A stretch of 23,261 bases of DNA from DATGLE01 sp035294325 (GTDB taxonomy: Bacteria; Chloroflexota; Ktedonobacteria; Ktedonobacterales; Ktedonobacteraceae): NCBI GenBank assembly GCA_035294325.1, contig DATGLE010000294.1, positions 1-23,261 of the forward strand, given 5' to 3'. Made by a program: the position numbers and the translations under genes. Below the pieces are notes generated by a model. The model had not been told where the DNA came from. It did not search any database and saw only the letters and a program-made list of their open reading frames with translations. This document shows positions 8,780-14,511 of the stretch, piece by piece (position 1 is the stretch's first letter; every line of letters starts with the position of its first letter).

Positions 8780-8887
8780 TCGCGCGGCTGCGCCGCGCAA
8801 CGATGTACGGTGTGGTATGGAAAGATGCGCTGCGCGCACTTTTCCATACCACACCATATAGATGGCGAGCGCCGCTGGCGCTCGCCA
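8780..8887. repeat. Cluster of three palindromes (composite element 1)
   Basis: Three hairpins lie in tandem between the FAD oxidoreductase and the 4Fe-4S gene. First, GCGCGGC-TGC-GCCGCGC (8782-8798). Second, 15-bp arms at 8809-8823 and 8841-8855 whose inner part closes on GCGC-TGC-GCGC after one mismatch. Third, TGGCGAGCGCC-GCT-GGCGCTCGCCA (8863-8887). Each has a three-base centre. The first contains TCGCGCGGCTGCGC, which recurs at 18387-18400; the third shares 17 of 18 bases with 12830-12847. They could act as terminators, RNA stabilisers or dispersed repeats. Confidence 0.8.
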
Positions 8888-8977
8888 GCGCAGGTGTCAG
8901 CAATCAGACACTCTCTGAGTCGAAAGGCTGTCTTCCAGAGTGACGCGAATACCCTGAGCATAGAAAAGAAGAGCTAT

Positions 8978-9286
8978 ATGCTTAAAATGTTAAAACCCAA
9001 ACCGGTCCTTCTACATAAAACAGCTCCACAGGTAATGCAGGAGATACAGGCATGCATCGGCTGTAACGAATGCCTGCTGGCCTGCCCGGCTCTATCGGAG
9101 CCTATCACTATCGACGTGCTCAACCACGAGACGATCTCGGGCGCGATCTCGCCTCCAGTGGCACGCTTTGCTCGCGCATGTTACCAGTGCGGGGCCTGCG
9201 TCTCTCCGTGCCCCGTCGGCCTGCACCGCGACGCCATGATGATGTGGCTCAAGGTACGCCTGTGGCGCGCCGAGCGGGGGGTATAG
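8978..9286 (+). CDS. Two-cluster 4Fe-4S ferredoxin-type protein (HdrC-like)
   Basis: This 102-residue cytoplasmic protein has two ferredoxin-type motifs: Cys26, 29, 32, 36 (CIGCNECLLACP) and Cys68, 71, 74, 78 (CYQCGACVSPCP). They should bind two 4Fe-4S clusters for electron transfer. The spacing of about 30 residues between motifs resembles HdrC and related subunits of membrane-bound oxidoreductases. I chose the ATG at 8978 because AGAAGAG lies just upstream and because the longer in-frame extension runs back through the palindrome cluster and the preceding gene. The cytochrome-b-like gene starts 5 nt after its stop, so the two are surely co-transcribed. Confidence 0.88.
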   Translation: MLKMLKPKPVLLHKTAPQVMQEIQACIGCNECLLACPALSEPITIDVLNHETISGAISPPVARFARACYQCGACVSPCPVGLHRDAMMMWLKVRLWRAERGV

Positions 9287-9291
9287 TCACC

Positions 9292-10287
9292 ATGCAAGAT
9301 GGCGAAAAGGGCTATCCCCTGTTCTTCCTCAATACCAGCCCCGCGCGGCTGTTCAGCACTCTGGTTGTCGTGCTGATTATTGCCCTGGCCGGCGGCTTCT
9401 ACATCTGGTACAGCCACACCAGCAACGACGCGTCGCCTGATAGCATTGCCGGTTTCGCCTACGCCTTCGCCGGCACGGCCTTCCTGCTTCTGGCCGCACT
9501 GGGTTTCACATTGCAACGACGGTCCCGCAGGCGTGGCATCGGCCAGCTCAATTCCGCTCTCCACTGGCATATCGGCTTCGCGATTATAGGGATCTCTCTG
9601 CTGTTCATGCATTCTTTCGGCAACTTTAATCCGCGTACCGGCACTTACGCCCTCTACGGCATGATCGCCCTGGTAATCAGCGGCATCGTCGGACGCATGT
9701 TCGATCACTTCACGCCCAGAAAGATAGCCGCCGTGGTGGATAAGGCCCTGACCGAACAGGGCGAGGATCAGGTCGAGACGATCTCGCGCAGGTTGCAGTC
9801 GATTGTGGTGCACAATACGCAGGAGATCCGCAGCTTCAAGGCCAGTGATATACGCGGCCTGAGCATAGCGGGCATCCCTCCCACTCCACGACCAGATGCT
9901 GAGATAAGCGCGAACGGCGCGGCAAGTTTGACGCCCGCAGAGGCAGGCCGCAAGGCGGGACAGGTATTGCAGGCGCCGTGGGACCTGGCTTATATTTCGC
10001 TGGAGGAGACGCCACAGGAGATGGATCGCGATGCGCAGCAGTATCGCTTCATTCCCGATAGGAAAAGCGCGCTGGCGCGCCCCGGTGCGCTCATTCCCGG
10101 CGCCCGCGAGCAGGTGGATGCACTGCGCAGCGTTCAGCTCGCGCTGGCGCGCGAGCAATACCTGCGCTACATCATTCGTTTCTGGCGCATCCTCCACATC
10201 AGTCTGGCTGTGTTAACCGTGGGCCTGACGCTCTGGCACATCGAATTCGCTTTGACGCTGCTTATTCCGACGTGGATGGGCCACTAA
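9292..10287 (+). CDS. Multi-histidine b-type cytochrome-like membrane protein
   Basis: This 331-residue protein has about five membrane segments: about residues 20-40, 52-72, 93-109, 117-135 and 298-323. Histidines lie in or near the helices: His91 and His93 (HWHIG), His107 (LFMHSFG), His302 (LHISL) and His316 (LWHIEF). Paired histidines of this kind usually carry b-type haems in membrane quinone or electron-transfer subunits. A soluble charged region (about 140-295) separates the fourth and fifth helices, which is unusual. The start follows the ferredoxin gene directly and gives a sensible N-terminus; the longer in-frame reading overlaps that gene. Together with the FAD and 4Fe-4S proteins it suggests a route from NAD(P)H through flavin and clusters to membrane haem. 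Haem binding is inferred. Confidence 0.8.
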   Translation: MQDGEKGYPLFFLNTSPARLFSTLVVVLIIALAGGFYIWYSHTSNDASPDSIAGFAYAFAGTAFLLLAALGFTLQRRSRRRGIGQLNSALHWHIGFAIIGISLLFMHSFGNFNPRTGTYALYGMIALVISGIVGRMFDHFTPRKIAAVVDKALTEQGEDQVETISRRLQSIVVHNTQEIRSFKASDIRGLSIAGIPPTPRPDAEISANGAASLTPAEAGRKAGQVLQAPWDLAYISLEETPQEMDRDAQQYRFIPDRKSALARPGALIPGAREQVDALRSVQLALAREQYLRYIIRFWRILHISLAVLTVGLTLWHIEFALTLLIPTWMGH

Positions 10288-10355
10288 AGGCAGGGCAGGG
10301 GCCTTGACGCCCTTCTTCCCGACGTGGATGGGGCCTTAAGGCAAGGCAGGGGCAA
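10265..10355 (+). repeat. Imperfect direct repeat of the cytochrome-b gene 3' end
   Basis: The segment from about 10265 (TTCCGACGTGGATGGG, last codons and stop of the gene, then GGCAGGGCAGGGGC) recurs from about 10316 (TTCCCGACGTGGATGGGG, then GGCAAGGCAGGGGC). This is a roughly 38-bp tandem duplication with small insertions, as expected from replication slippage. Confidence 0.65.
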
Positions 10356-10444
10356 GCCCTGCCTCTACATATCATTATCATATCCTCATCATTATCATAT
10401 CCTCGGCCATCGAAAAATGTAGAGGCAGGGCTTGCCCCTGCCTT
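10343..10444. repeat. 28-bp perfect inverted repeat with a 46-nt loop
   Basis: Positions 10343-10370 are the exact reverse complement of 10417-10444. The loop holds two exact tandem copies of a 17-mer starting ATCATTATCATATCC (10371-10387 and 10388-10404). It lies between the convergent cytochrome-b-like and ccr genes, where it could stop transcription from both sides. Confidence 0.85.
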
Positions 10445-10516
10445 TCTTGCCCCTGCCTTTCTTGCCTGCCTTTCTTGCCCCTGCCTTTCTTGCCCCTGCC
10501 TTTCTTGCCCCTGCCC
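10432..10516. repeat. 15-bp tandem repeat (minisatellite)
   Basis: The unit TTGCCCCTGCCTTTC occurs at 10432, 10447, 10475 and 10490, with a 13-bp shortened copy at 10462 and a partial copy at 10505. It partly overlaps the right arm of the preceding hairpin. The copies are almost identical, so copy number may vary between strains. Confidence 0.9.
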
Positions 10517-10544
10517 GGCTCTGCCTTGCCCCTGCCCCTTTCGC

Positions 10545-11789
10545 TTATTTCTTGCCGAGACGCGGTTGCGGCGCACCAACCAGCGCGACGGTATTGCCAG
10601 CGGCATGAACGCCGTCCGCCATATCCTGATGAAGCTGTGGAATGTCGGCGAAGCCGGCAACCCTGCCAACACAGGGATCGATAGCTCCCTGACGAACCAG
10701 GTCGTTGTACGCTCGCGCCTGTTCGTCGTTGGTTCCATGCGAACCCTGCAAACGCTTCTGCCGCGTCCATAAATAGCGCAGGTCCACCATTGCCGAGTAG
10801 CCGCTAGTGCCGGCGCAGATCACGACCATGCCCCCAGGCTCACACACAAAGATCGATGTAGGGATGGTATCCTCGCCGGGATGCTCGAAGACGATGGCCG
10901 GATTGCGGCGCTCGCCGACGATATCCCAGATGCGTTTGCCGAAGGCTCTGACGCCGCGCAGCCACTTTTTCTGTCCCTCAACGTCGTCCCAATGTGGAGG
11001 AATGCCCCAGTGATCAAACTCTTTGCGATTGATATAGCCCAGCGCGCCGAGCCGCTGGCAGTATTCGCCGCGTTCCGCGCTGGAGACAACTGCTACCGGT
11101 CGCCCGCCATGCGCTTTCACCAGTTGAATAGCGATGGAGCTGAGGCCGCCGGAACCGCCCCAGACCAGCACAACATCATCCCTTTGGACCGTATTGCCGG
11201 TCCAGCCAAAGAGCATGCGATAGGCCGTTGATCCCACCAGCGTGCTTGCGGCTGCCTCCTCCCAGGTCAATTGCGGCGCTTTGGGCAGGCACTGGTGCGC
11301 CTGCGCAACGGCGAACTGAGCAAACGCGCCGTAGTTTGTTTCGTAGCCCCAGATCTTCGCGGACGGCGCAATCATGGGATCTTTGCCCGCACGCACCCAG
11401 GGATCACTGGCATCCCACCATCCATGGTGGACCACGACCTCATCACCAACCTGGACGTTGGTAACGGCGCTGCCGACGGCATAGACGATGCCCGCCGCGT
11501 CGCTTCCGGCTATATGAAAATCCGTCGTGTCGCCCGCCTGCTGCCGGACCGCGATCACATCTATCGGCACACCCCGGGCAGCCCATACGCCATCATAGTT
11601 GATGCCCGCCGCCATAACCGCAACCAGTACCTGGTCGGGGGCGATCTCAGGCACCTTAACCTCCTCGACCTGGAAGGCACGACGAGGCTCTCCCAGTCGA
11701 TCCCGCCGTATAACCTGTGCGTACATCCGTTCGGGCACCTCGCCCACCGGCGGCAGGCTGCCCACCGGAACAATAGGTAATCTTGCCAT
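10545..11789 (-). CDS. ccr: Crotonyl-CoA carboxylase/reductase (enoyl-thioester reductase family)
   Basis: This 414-residue protein belongs to the medium-chain dehydrogenase superfamily and closely matches crotonyl-CoA carboxylase/reductases. They reduce crotonyl-CoA with NADPH and add CO2 to give ethylmalonyl-CoA. Signature stretches are AAGINYDGVWA (61-71), WGYETNYGAFAQFA (147-160), TWEEAAASTLVGSTAYRM (175-192), the nucleotide motif WGGSGGL (210-216), FDHWGIPPHWDD (258-269), FEHPGEDTIPTSIFVC (301-316) and RQKRLQGSH (343-351). Asn64 and His351 appear to match the Asn and His known to help hold CO2. The residue after GSH is Gly, where I recall Phe in typical members. No other ethylmalonyl-CoA pathway gene is nearby, so the product may instead feed polyketide or fatty-acid synthesis. 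GGGAGG lies about 13 nt before the ATG. Confidence 0.93.
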   Translation of the reverse strand: MARLPIVPVGSLPPVGEVPERMYAQVIRRDRLGEPRRAFQVEEVKVPEIAPDQVLVAVMAAGINYDGVWAARGVPIDVIAVRQQAGDTTDFHIAGSDAAGIVYAVGSAVTNVQVGDEVVVHHGWWDASDPWVRAGKDPMIAPSAKIWGYETNYGAFAQFAVAQAHQCLPKAPQLTWEEAAASTLVGSTAYRMLFGWTGNTVQRDDVVLVWGGSGGLSSIAIQLVKAHGGRPVAVVSSAERGEYCQRLGALGYINRKEFDHWGIPPHWDDVEGQKKWLRGVRAFGKRIWDIVGERRNPAIVFEHPGEDTIPTSIFVCEPGGMVVICAGTSGYSAMVDLRYLWTRQKRLQGSHGTNDEQARAYNDLVRQGAIDPCVGRVAGFADIPQLHQDMADGVHAAGNTVALVGAPQPRLGKK

Positions 11790-11821
11790 GTCTTTCTTCG
11801 CCTCCCGTTGCTTTTGTCATG

Positions 11822-11827
11822 ATTATA
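11822..11827 (-). promoter_or_regulatory. Putative -10 box of ccr
   Basis: A perfect TATAAT reads on the minus strand, about 33 nt upstream of the ccr ATG. No good -35 is visible; the corresponding position falls inside the left arm of the 75-nt palindrome, so that element may act in control. Confidence 0.5.
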
Positions 11828-11833
11828 TATTAC

Positions 11834-11908
11834 GAGCGGGTGATATGACACAGGCTATGCTCCAGGCGCTGAGCGCCTGGAGCATAGCCTGTGTCATATC
11901 ACCCGCTC
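11834..11908. repeat. 75-nt near-perfect palindrome (37-bp arms)
   Basis: Positions 11834-11870 are the exact reverse complement of 11872-11908, with one base (11871) at the centre. Read as a hairpin the tip is GCGC-TGA-GCGC. It lies between divergent genes, so it is not a shared terminator. It is placed between the ccr -10 box and the candidate coaD promoter. Confidence 0.95.
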
Positions 11909-11917
11909 TAAGACCTA

Positions 11918-11946
11918 TTGCCGAAGGGGCGCCGATATGGTTTAAT
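11918..11946 (+). promoter_or_regulatory. Candidate promoter upstream of coaD
   Basis: TTGCCG (11918-11923) and TTTAAT (11941-11946) are 17 nt apart, matching the sigma-70 consensus at 4 of 6 and 5 of 6 positions. The site begins 10 nt after the giant palindrome. It would give a leader of about 155 nt. Confidence 0.45.
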
Positions 11947-12109
11947 AATGCAGTCCCCTCAAAGTGGGACAAAGAAAGCAGAATAGAGCACATTCTTCTG
12001 GCCGCCTCTCAGCAGGAAGCAGTATAGCAGTCAGGCCCGCAGCGGCCAGGTGAATTCGCAATGGAGAGTAACTATTTGCAGTTTACTCTCACACAACAAG
12101 GGGGTGCAT

Positions 12110-12622
12110 GTGAGCAAAGAGGAGCAGCGCAGTTGCATCGTCGTCTATCCCGGCAGTTTCGATCCGTTGACCAACGGCCATCTCGATATTGCACGCAGGG
12201 CAGCGCGACTCTTCGACACCTTGATAATCGCCGTCTATGCCTTTCCCGCCAAGAACCTGCTCTTCACCGTTGATGAGCGCCTGGCCCTCTGGCAAGAGGT
12301 GCTGGCCGCCGAGGAATTGACCAATGTGCGCGTTGATAAGTTCAGCACCCTGCTGGTAGAATACGTGCGCTCGGTTGGAGGCACGGCAATCATCAAGGGG
12401 CTGCGCTCCCCCAATGACTTCGAGTACGAGTTTCAACAGGGGTTGATGAACCGCAAGATCGCGCCGGAGATCGAAACTATTTGCTTGCTGACCAACCTTG
12501 AACAGCTTTTTGTAAGTTCATCTCTGCTTAAAGAGGTTGCCAGTCTGGGCGGTGATGTAAGCGATATGCTGCCTGCGCCGGTGACACGCGCGCTACGCGA
12601 AAAGCTCAACATGTCATCCTGA
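12110..12622 (+). CDS. coaD: Phosphopantetheine adenylyltransferase
   Basis: This 170-residue enzyme transfers AMP from ATP to 4'-phosphopantetheine, the fourth step of CoA synthesis. Hallmarks are YPGSFDPLTNGH (residues 13-24, containing the T/HxGH nucleotidyltransferase motif), KGLR (96-99), the NRKIAPE segment and SSSLLKEVASLGGDV (136-150). I chose the GTG at 12110 because AAGGGGG ends 5-6 nt before it; an alternative GTG at 12104 would lie inside the ribosome site. The length is typical. Its last codons and stop fall within a 13-mer, TGTCATCCTGAGC, that recurs at 15887 as part of a dispersed repeat. CoA made here supplies the acyl carrier protein encoded further along. Confidence 0.95.
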   Translation: MSKEEQRSCIVVYPGSFDPLTNGHLDIARRAARLFDTLIIAVYAFPAKNLLFTVDERLALWQEVLAAEELTNVRVDKFSTLLVEYVRSVGGTAIIKGLRSPNDFEYEFQQGLMNRKIAPEIETICLLTNLEQLFVSSSLLKEVASLGGDVSDMLPAPVTRALREKLNMSS

Positions 12623-12651
12623 GCCGCGCTCGCCTGCCTTCGCGTGGCGGC

Positions 12652-12847
12652 GCCGCGCGAGAAATATATAGTGCTGGTTGACACATGCGCGGAGCGCATG
12701 TGCAACTCAATGGACAGAACGCGAATGATGCCCGCTCTCGTCGGGTATCCGTGGGCAGAGTCGCAGAGGAGATGTAGATTGTGTTGTGCAAAATACGCGA
12801 AGCGTATTTTGCACAACACAATCTACATCGGCGAGCGCCGCAGGCGC
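12652..12847. repeat. Palindrome-rich region (composite element 2)
   Basis: This stretch fills the gap between coaD and the coiled-coil gene. It has GCCGCGCGA at 12652-12660, a hairpin CACATGCGC-GGA-GCGCATGTG (12682-12702), the 28-bp palindrome at 12771-12829, and GGCGAGCGCCGCAGGCGC at 12830-12847. The last matches 8864-8881 at 17 of 18 bases. The order palindrome then GGCGAGCGCC module is the same as in the 8780-8887 element. Confidence 0.75.
12771..12829. repeat. 59-nt palindrome (28-bp arms, GAA loop)
   Basis: Positions 12771-12798 are the exact reverse complement of 12802-12829, around a GAA centre; the tip is TACGC-GAA-GCGTA. It lies 53 nt before the start of the coiled-coil gene. No T-run follows on the plus strand. 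Confidence 0.95.
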
Positions 12848-12882
12848 GAGCAAGCAGTGTATGGGAAGGAGGCAAAGGCCAG

Positions 12883-13521
12883 ATGGATATTCTGTATCTG
12901 GTAGATCGCCTGGAGAACCTTATCGCCGGCAGCAAGAAAATGCCACTGGTGAACCAGGTCATGATCAAAGAGAGCGATATTCTCAACATCATCGATCAGA
13001 TGCGCACATCCATTCCCGAAGAGATCAAGCAGGCGCGGCGCATTATTCAGGAGAAGGAGCGTATTCTCGCTCAGGCGCAGGCCGATGCCTCCAACCTGCT
13101 TGCCCGCGCGCGCGAAGAGACCGAGCGCGTTATGAACCGCGAGGGCCTGCTGCGTGCCGCCGAAGAACGTTCGCAGGAGCTTGTGCGGCAGGCAGCGGAA
13201 CACTCGCAAGAGCTTGTGCGGCAGGCGGAGCAGCAGAGCGAGCAGCTCAAAATCGATGCCGACGCGTATGCGATGGAGACACTGCGCAATCTCAGAGAGC
13301 ACCTGCTGAGCGTCGAGACGGATGTCAGTCGCACTATTCTCAGCATCGAGCGCGGGCTTGAGAGCCTGGAGAGCCAGCCGGAAGAGGATGAAGAGGAAGA
13401 GTCCGGCGAAGAAGAAGAGGACGAGGCGCCGGAGGAACTGCGCCCGCCGGACCAGCCGCTGCCCCGCCGTGCGTCGCTGGCCGCCGATACGATGGGAGGC
13501 CCCATGTACCCGCAGGGGTAG
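12883..13521 (+). CDS. DivIVA/AtpF-like coiled-coil protein
   Basis: This 212-residue protein has an N-terminal helical part (MDILYLVDRLENLI, then a segment with DILNIIDQMRTSIPEEIKQAR), a long coiled coil (about residues 45-160) and an acidic stretch of Glu/Asp (166-186) before a Pro/Arg-rich end. Residues 93-125 show an 11-residue repeat (SQELVRQAAEH, SQELVRQAEQQ), typical of right-handed coiled coils such as ATP synthase subunit b. Proteins of this kind commonly lie between coaD and the YceD/L32 genes in actinobacteria and Chloroflexota and are annotated as cell-division initiation or ATPase-b-like. The ATG at 12883 has GGAAGGAGG about 10 nt upstream; the longer reading would translate the palindrome. 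The exact role is unknown. Confidence 0.85.
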   Translation: MDILYLVDRLENLIAGSKKMPLVNQVMIKESDILNIIDQMRTSIPEEIKQARRIIQEKERILAQAQADASNLLARAREETERVMNREGLLRAAEERSQELVRQAAEHSQELVRQAEQQSEQLKIDADAYAMETLRNLREHLLSVETDVSRTILSIERGLESLESQPEEDEEEESGEEEEDEAPEELRPPDQPLPRRASLAADTMGGPMYPQG

Positions 13522-13542
13522 AGAGATCAGGTCGGGTCACAG

Positions 13543-13561
13543 GATGGGAGCAGGCCCCATC
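13543..13561 (+). terminator. Short hairpin after the coiled-coil gene
   Basis: GATGGG (13543-13548) and CCCATC (13556-13561) can pair around a 7-nt loop. It is 21 nt after the stop and before the yceD promoter. There is no T-run, so it is at best a weak terminator. Confidence 0.35.
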
Positions 13562-13575
13562 TCTACATCACATAC

Positions 13576-13604
13576 TTGACACCCTCTGCGCGCTTGTCTA
13601 TAAT
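13576..13604 (+). promoter_or_regulatory. Consensus sigma-70 promoter for yceD-rpmF-fabD
   Basis: A perfect TTGACA (13576-13581) and a perfect TATAAT (13599-13604) are separated by exactly 17 nt. Transcription should begin near 13611, leaving a leader of about 95 nt before yceD. Confidence 0.9.
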
Positions 13605-13706
13605 GAGCAGGCGCCAGCAAAGATTCAGACAGTCATACCCTGCGCCATAGCCTGGTCTATTTTACTGTATAGCATTTTAGCGCGATGGAAAGGTAGGATT
13701 GTTGTT

Positions 13707-14234
13707 ATGATCTTTAACGTGGCGCAATTATTAAAGTCTCCGGTGGGAACCACTCTTTCGGAAGATATCGACGAAGAACACGTTGCGCTGGATGAGGATA
13801 TCAGGCTTGTCGGGCCACTGACGGGCCACGCACGCATACGTCATATCAACCAGGGCCTGCTGGTGGATGGCTGGGTAGATGTCACCCTTGAGCATTCCTG
13901 CACGCGTTGTTTGAAAGACTTCGAGCAACCTATGCATGTGGCATTTGCGGAACGCTTTTATCCAACCGTGGATGTGGTGACGGGTATACCGCTGCCTCCC
14001 AGCGACGAAGGGGACGATGCATTTCCCATCGACGAGCATCATCAGCTAGATCTGACCGAGGCTGTACGGCAGGCGGTCCTGCTCGCTATTCCAATGGTGA
14101 CGTTATGTAAAGAGGATTGCGCCGGACTTTGCCCGCAGTGCGGTAAAGATCTCAACCTCGGCCCCTGCAACTGTGAGCCGGAGGTCGATACAAGGATGAG
14201 CGTTCTGAAAACATTGTTGCAGGACACCGAGTAA
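13707..14234 (+). CDS. yceD: YceD/DUF177 family protein
   Basis: This 175-residue protein belongs to the YceD/DUF177 family, linked in bacteria and plants to accumulation of 23S rRNA and almost always encoded next to rpmF, as here. The central CTRCLKDFEQP (Cys65, Cys68) is the family signature. A second cluster CKEDCAGLCPQCGKDLN (Cys134, 138, 142, 145) is also typical and probably binds zinc. Length is normal. AGGTAGGA lies about 9 nt before the ATG. It is followed after 60 nt by rpmF and shares the consensus promoter upstream. Confidence 0.93.
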   Translation: MIFNVAQLLKSPVGTTLSEDIDEEHVALDEDIRLVGPLTGHARIRHINQGLLVDGWVDVTLEHSCTRCLKDFEQPMHVAFAERFYPTVDVVTGIPLPPSDEGDDAFPIDEHHQLDLTEAVRQAVLLAIPMVTLCKEDCAGLCPQCGKDLNLGPCNCEPEVDTRMSVLKTLLQDTE

Positions 14235-14294
14235 GCGAGGTTCTTTCCTCAGCGCAGGTTTTGAAGACATTTATAGAGAAGGCAGTGACATCTT

Positions 14295-14486
14295 ATGGGA
14301 GCATTACCAAAACAGCGTGTCTCGCGCGCCCGCCAGGGCGAGAGGCGCGCGCATCATCGTCTGAAATTGCCGCAATTGAAGGTCTGTCCACAGTGCCAGC
14401 GCCCGCGCCTGTCGCACCATGCCTGTCCCTACTGTGGATATTATCGTGGCCGCCAGGTGTTTTTACCCAAGGCGAAGAAGCAATAA
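14295..14486 (+). CDS. rpmF: 50S ribosomal protein L32
   Basis: This 63-residue basic protein is ribosomal protein L32 of the large subunit. The N-terminus MGALPKQRVSRARQGERRAHH fits the conserved G-x-P-K-x-x-x-S-x-x-R pattern. A zinc-binding form is indicated by CPQC (31-34) and CPYC (44-47), followed by GYYRGRQV. It lies between yceD and fabD, as is usual. The upstream AGAAGG is 12-13 nt from the ATG, a rather long spacing. Confidence 0.96.
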   Translation: MGALPKQRVSRARQGERRAHHRLKLPQLKVCPQCQRPRLSHHACPYCGYYRGRQVFLPKAKKQ

Positions 14487-14511
14487 GAGCGTCGTCTTTT
14501 TTTCATAGAAA

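Larger units (their letters stand above)
11790..12109. other. Divergent intergenic region between ccr and coaD
   Basis: These 320 nt hold no gene. On the minus strand TATAAT (11822-11827) lies about 33 nt before the ccr start. The giant palindrome (11834-11908) covers the place where its -35 should be. A plus-strand promoter candidate follows (11918-11946), and near the coaD start there is a small leader hairpin, GAGAGTAA (12064-12071) with TTACTCTC (12083-12090). Confidence 0.7.

Noticed and set aside
8507..8977. Longer N-terminus for the 4Fe-4S protein
   Set aside because: The extension overlaps the FAD gene and translates the palindromes; a good ribosome site exists at the ATG at 8978.
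9181..10197. Minus-strand frame of 338 codons opposite the cytochrome-b-like gene
   Set aside because: It has no membrane segments or motifs. The plus strand gives helices with histidines and a tight gene junction.
10371..10516. CRISPR-like array
   Set aside because: The repeats are contiguous 15- and 17-mers without spacers, and no cas genes are nearby.
10262..10738. Frame with repeated GQERQ residues
   Set aside because: It is an artefact of the 15-bp minisatellite read on the minus strand, out of frame with the true ccr gene.
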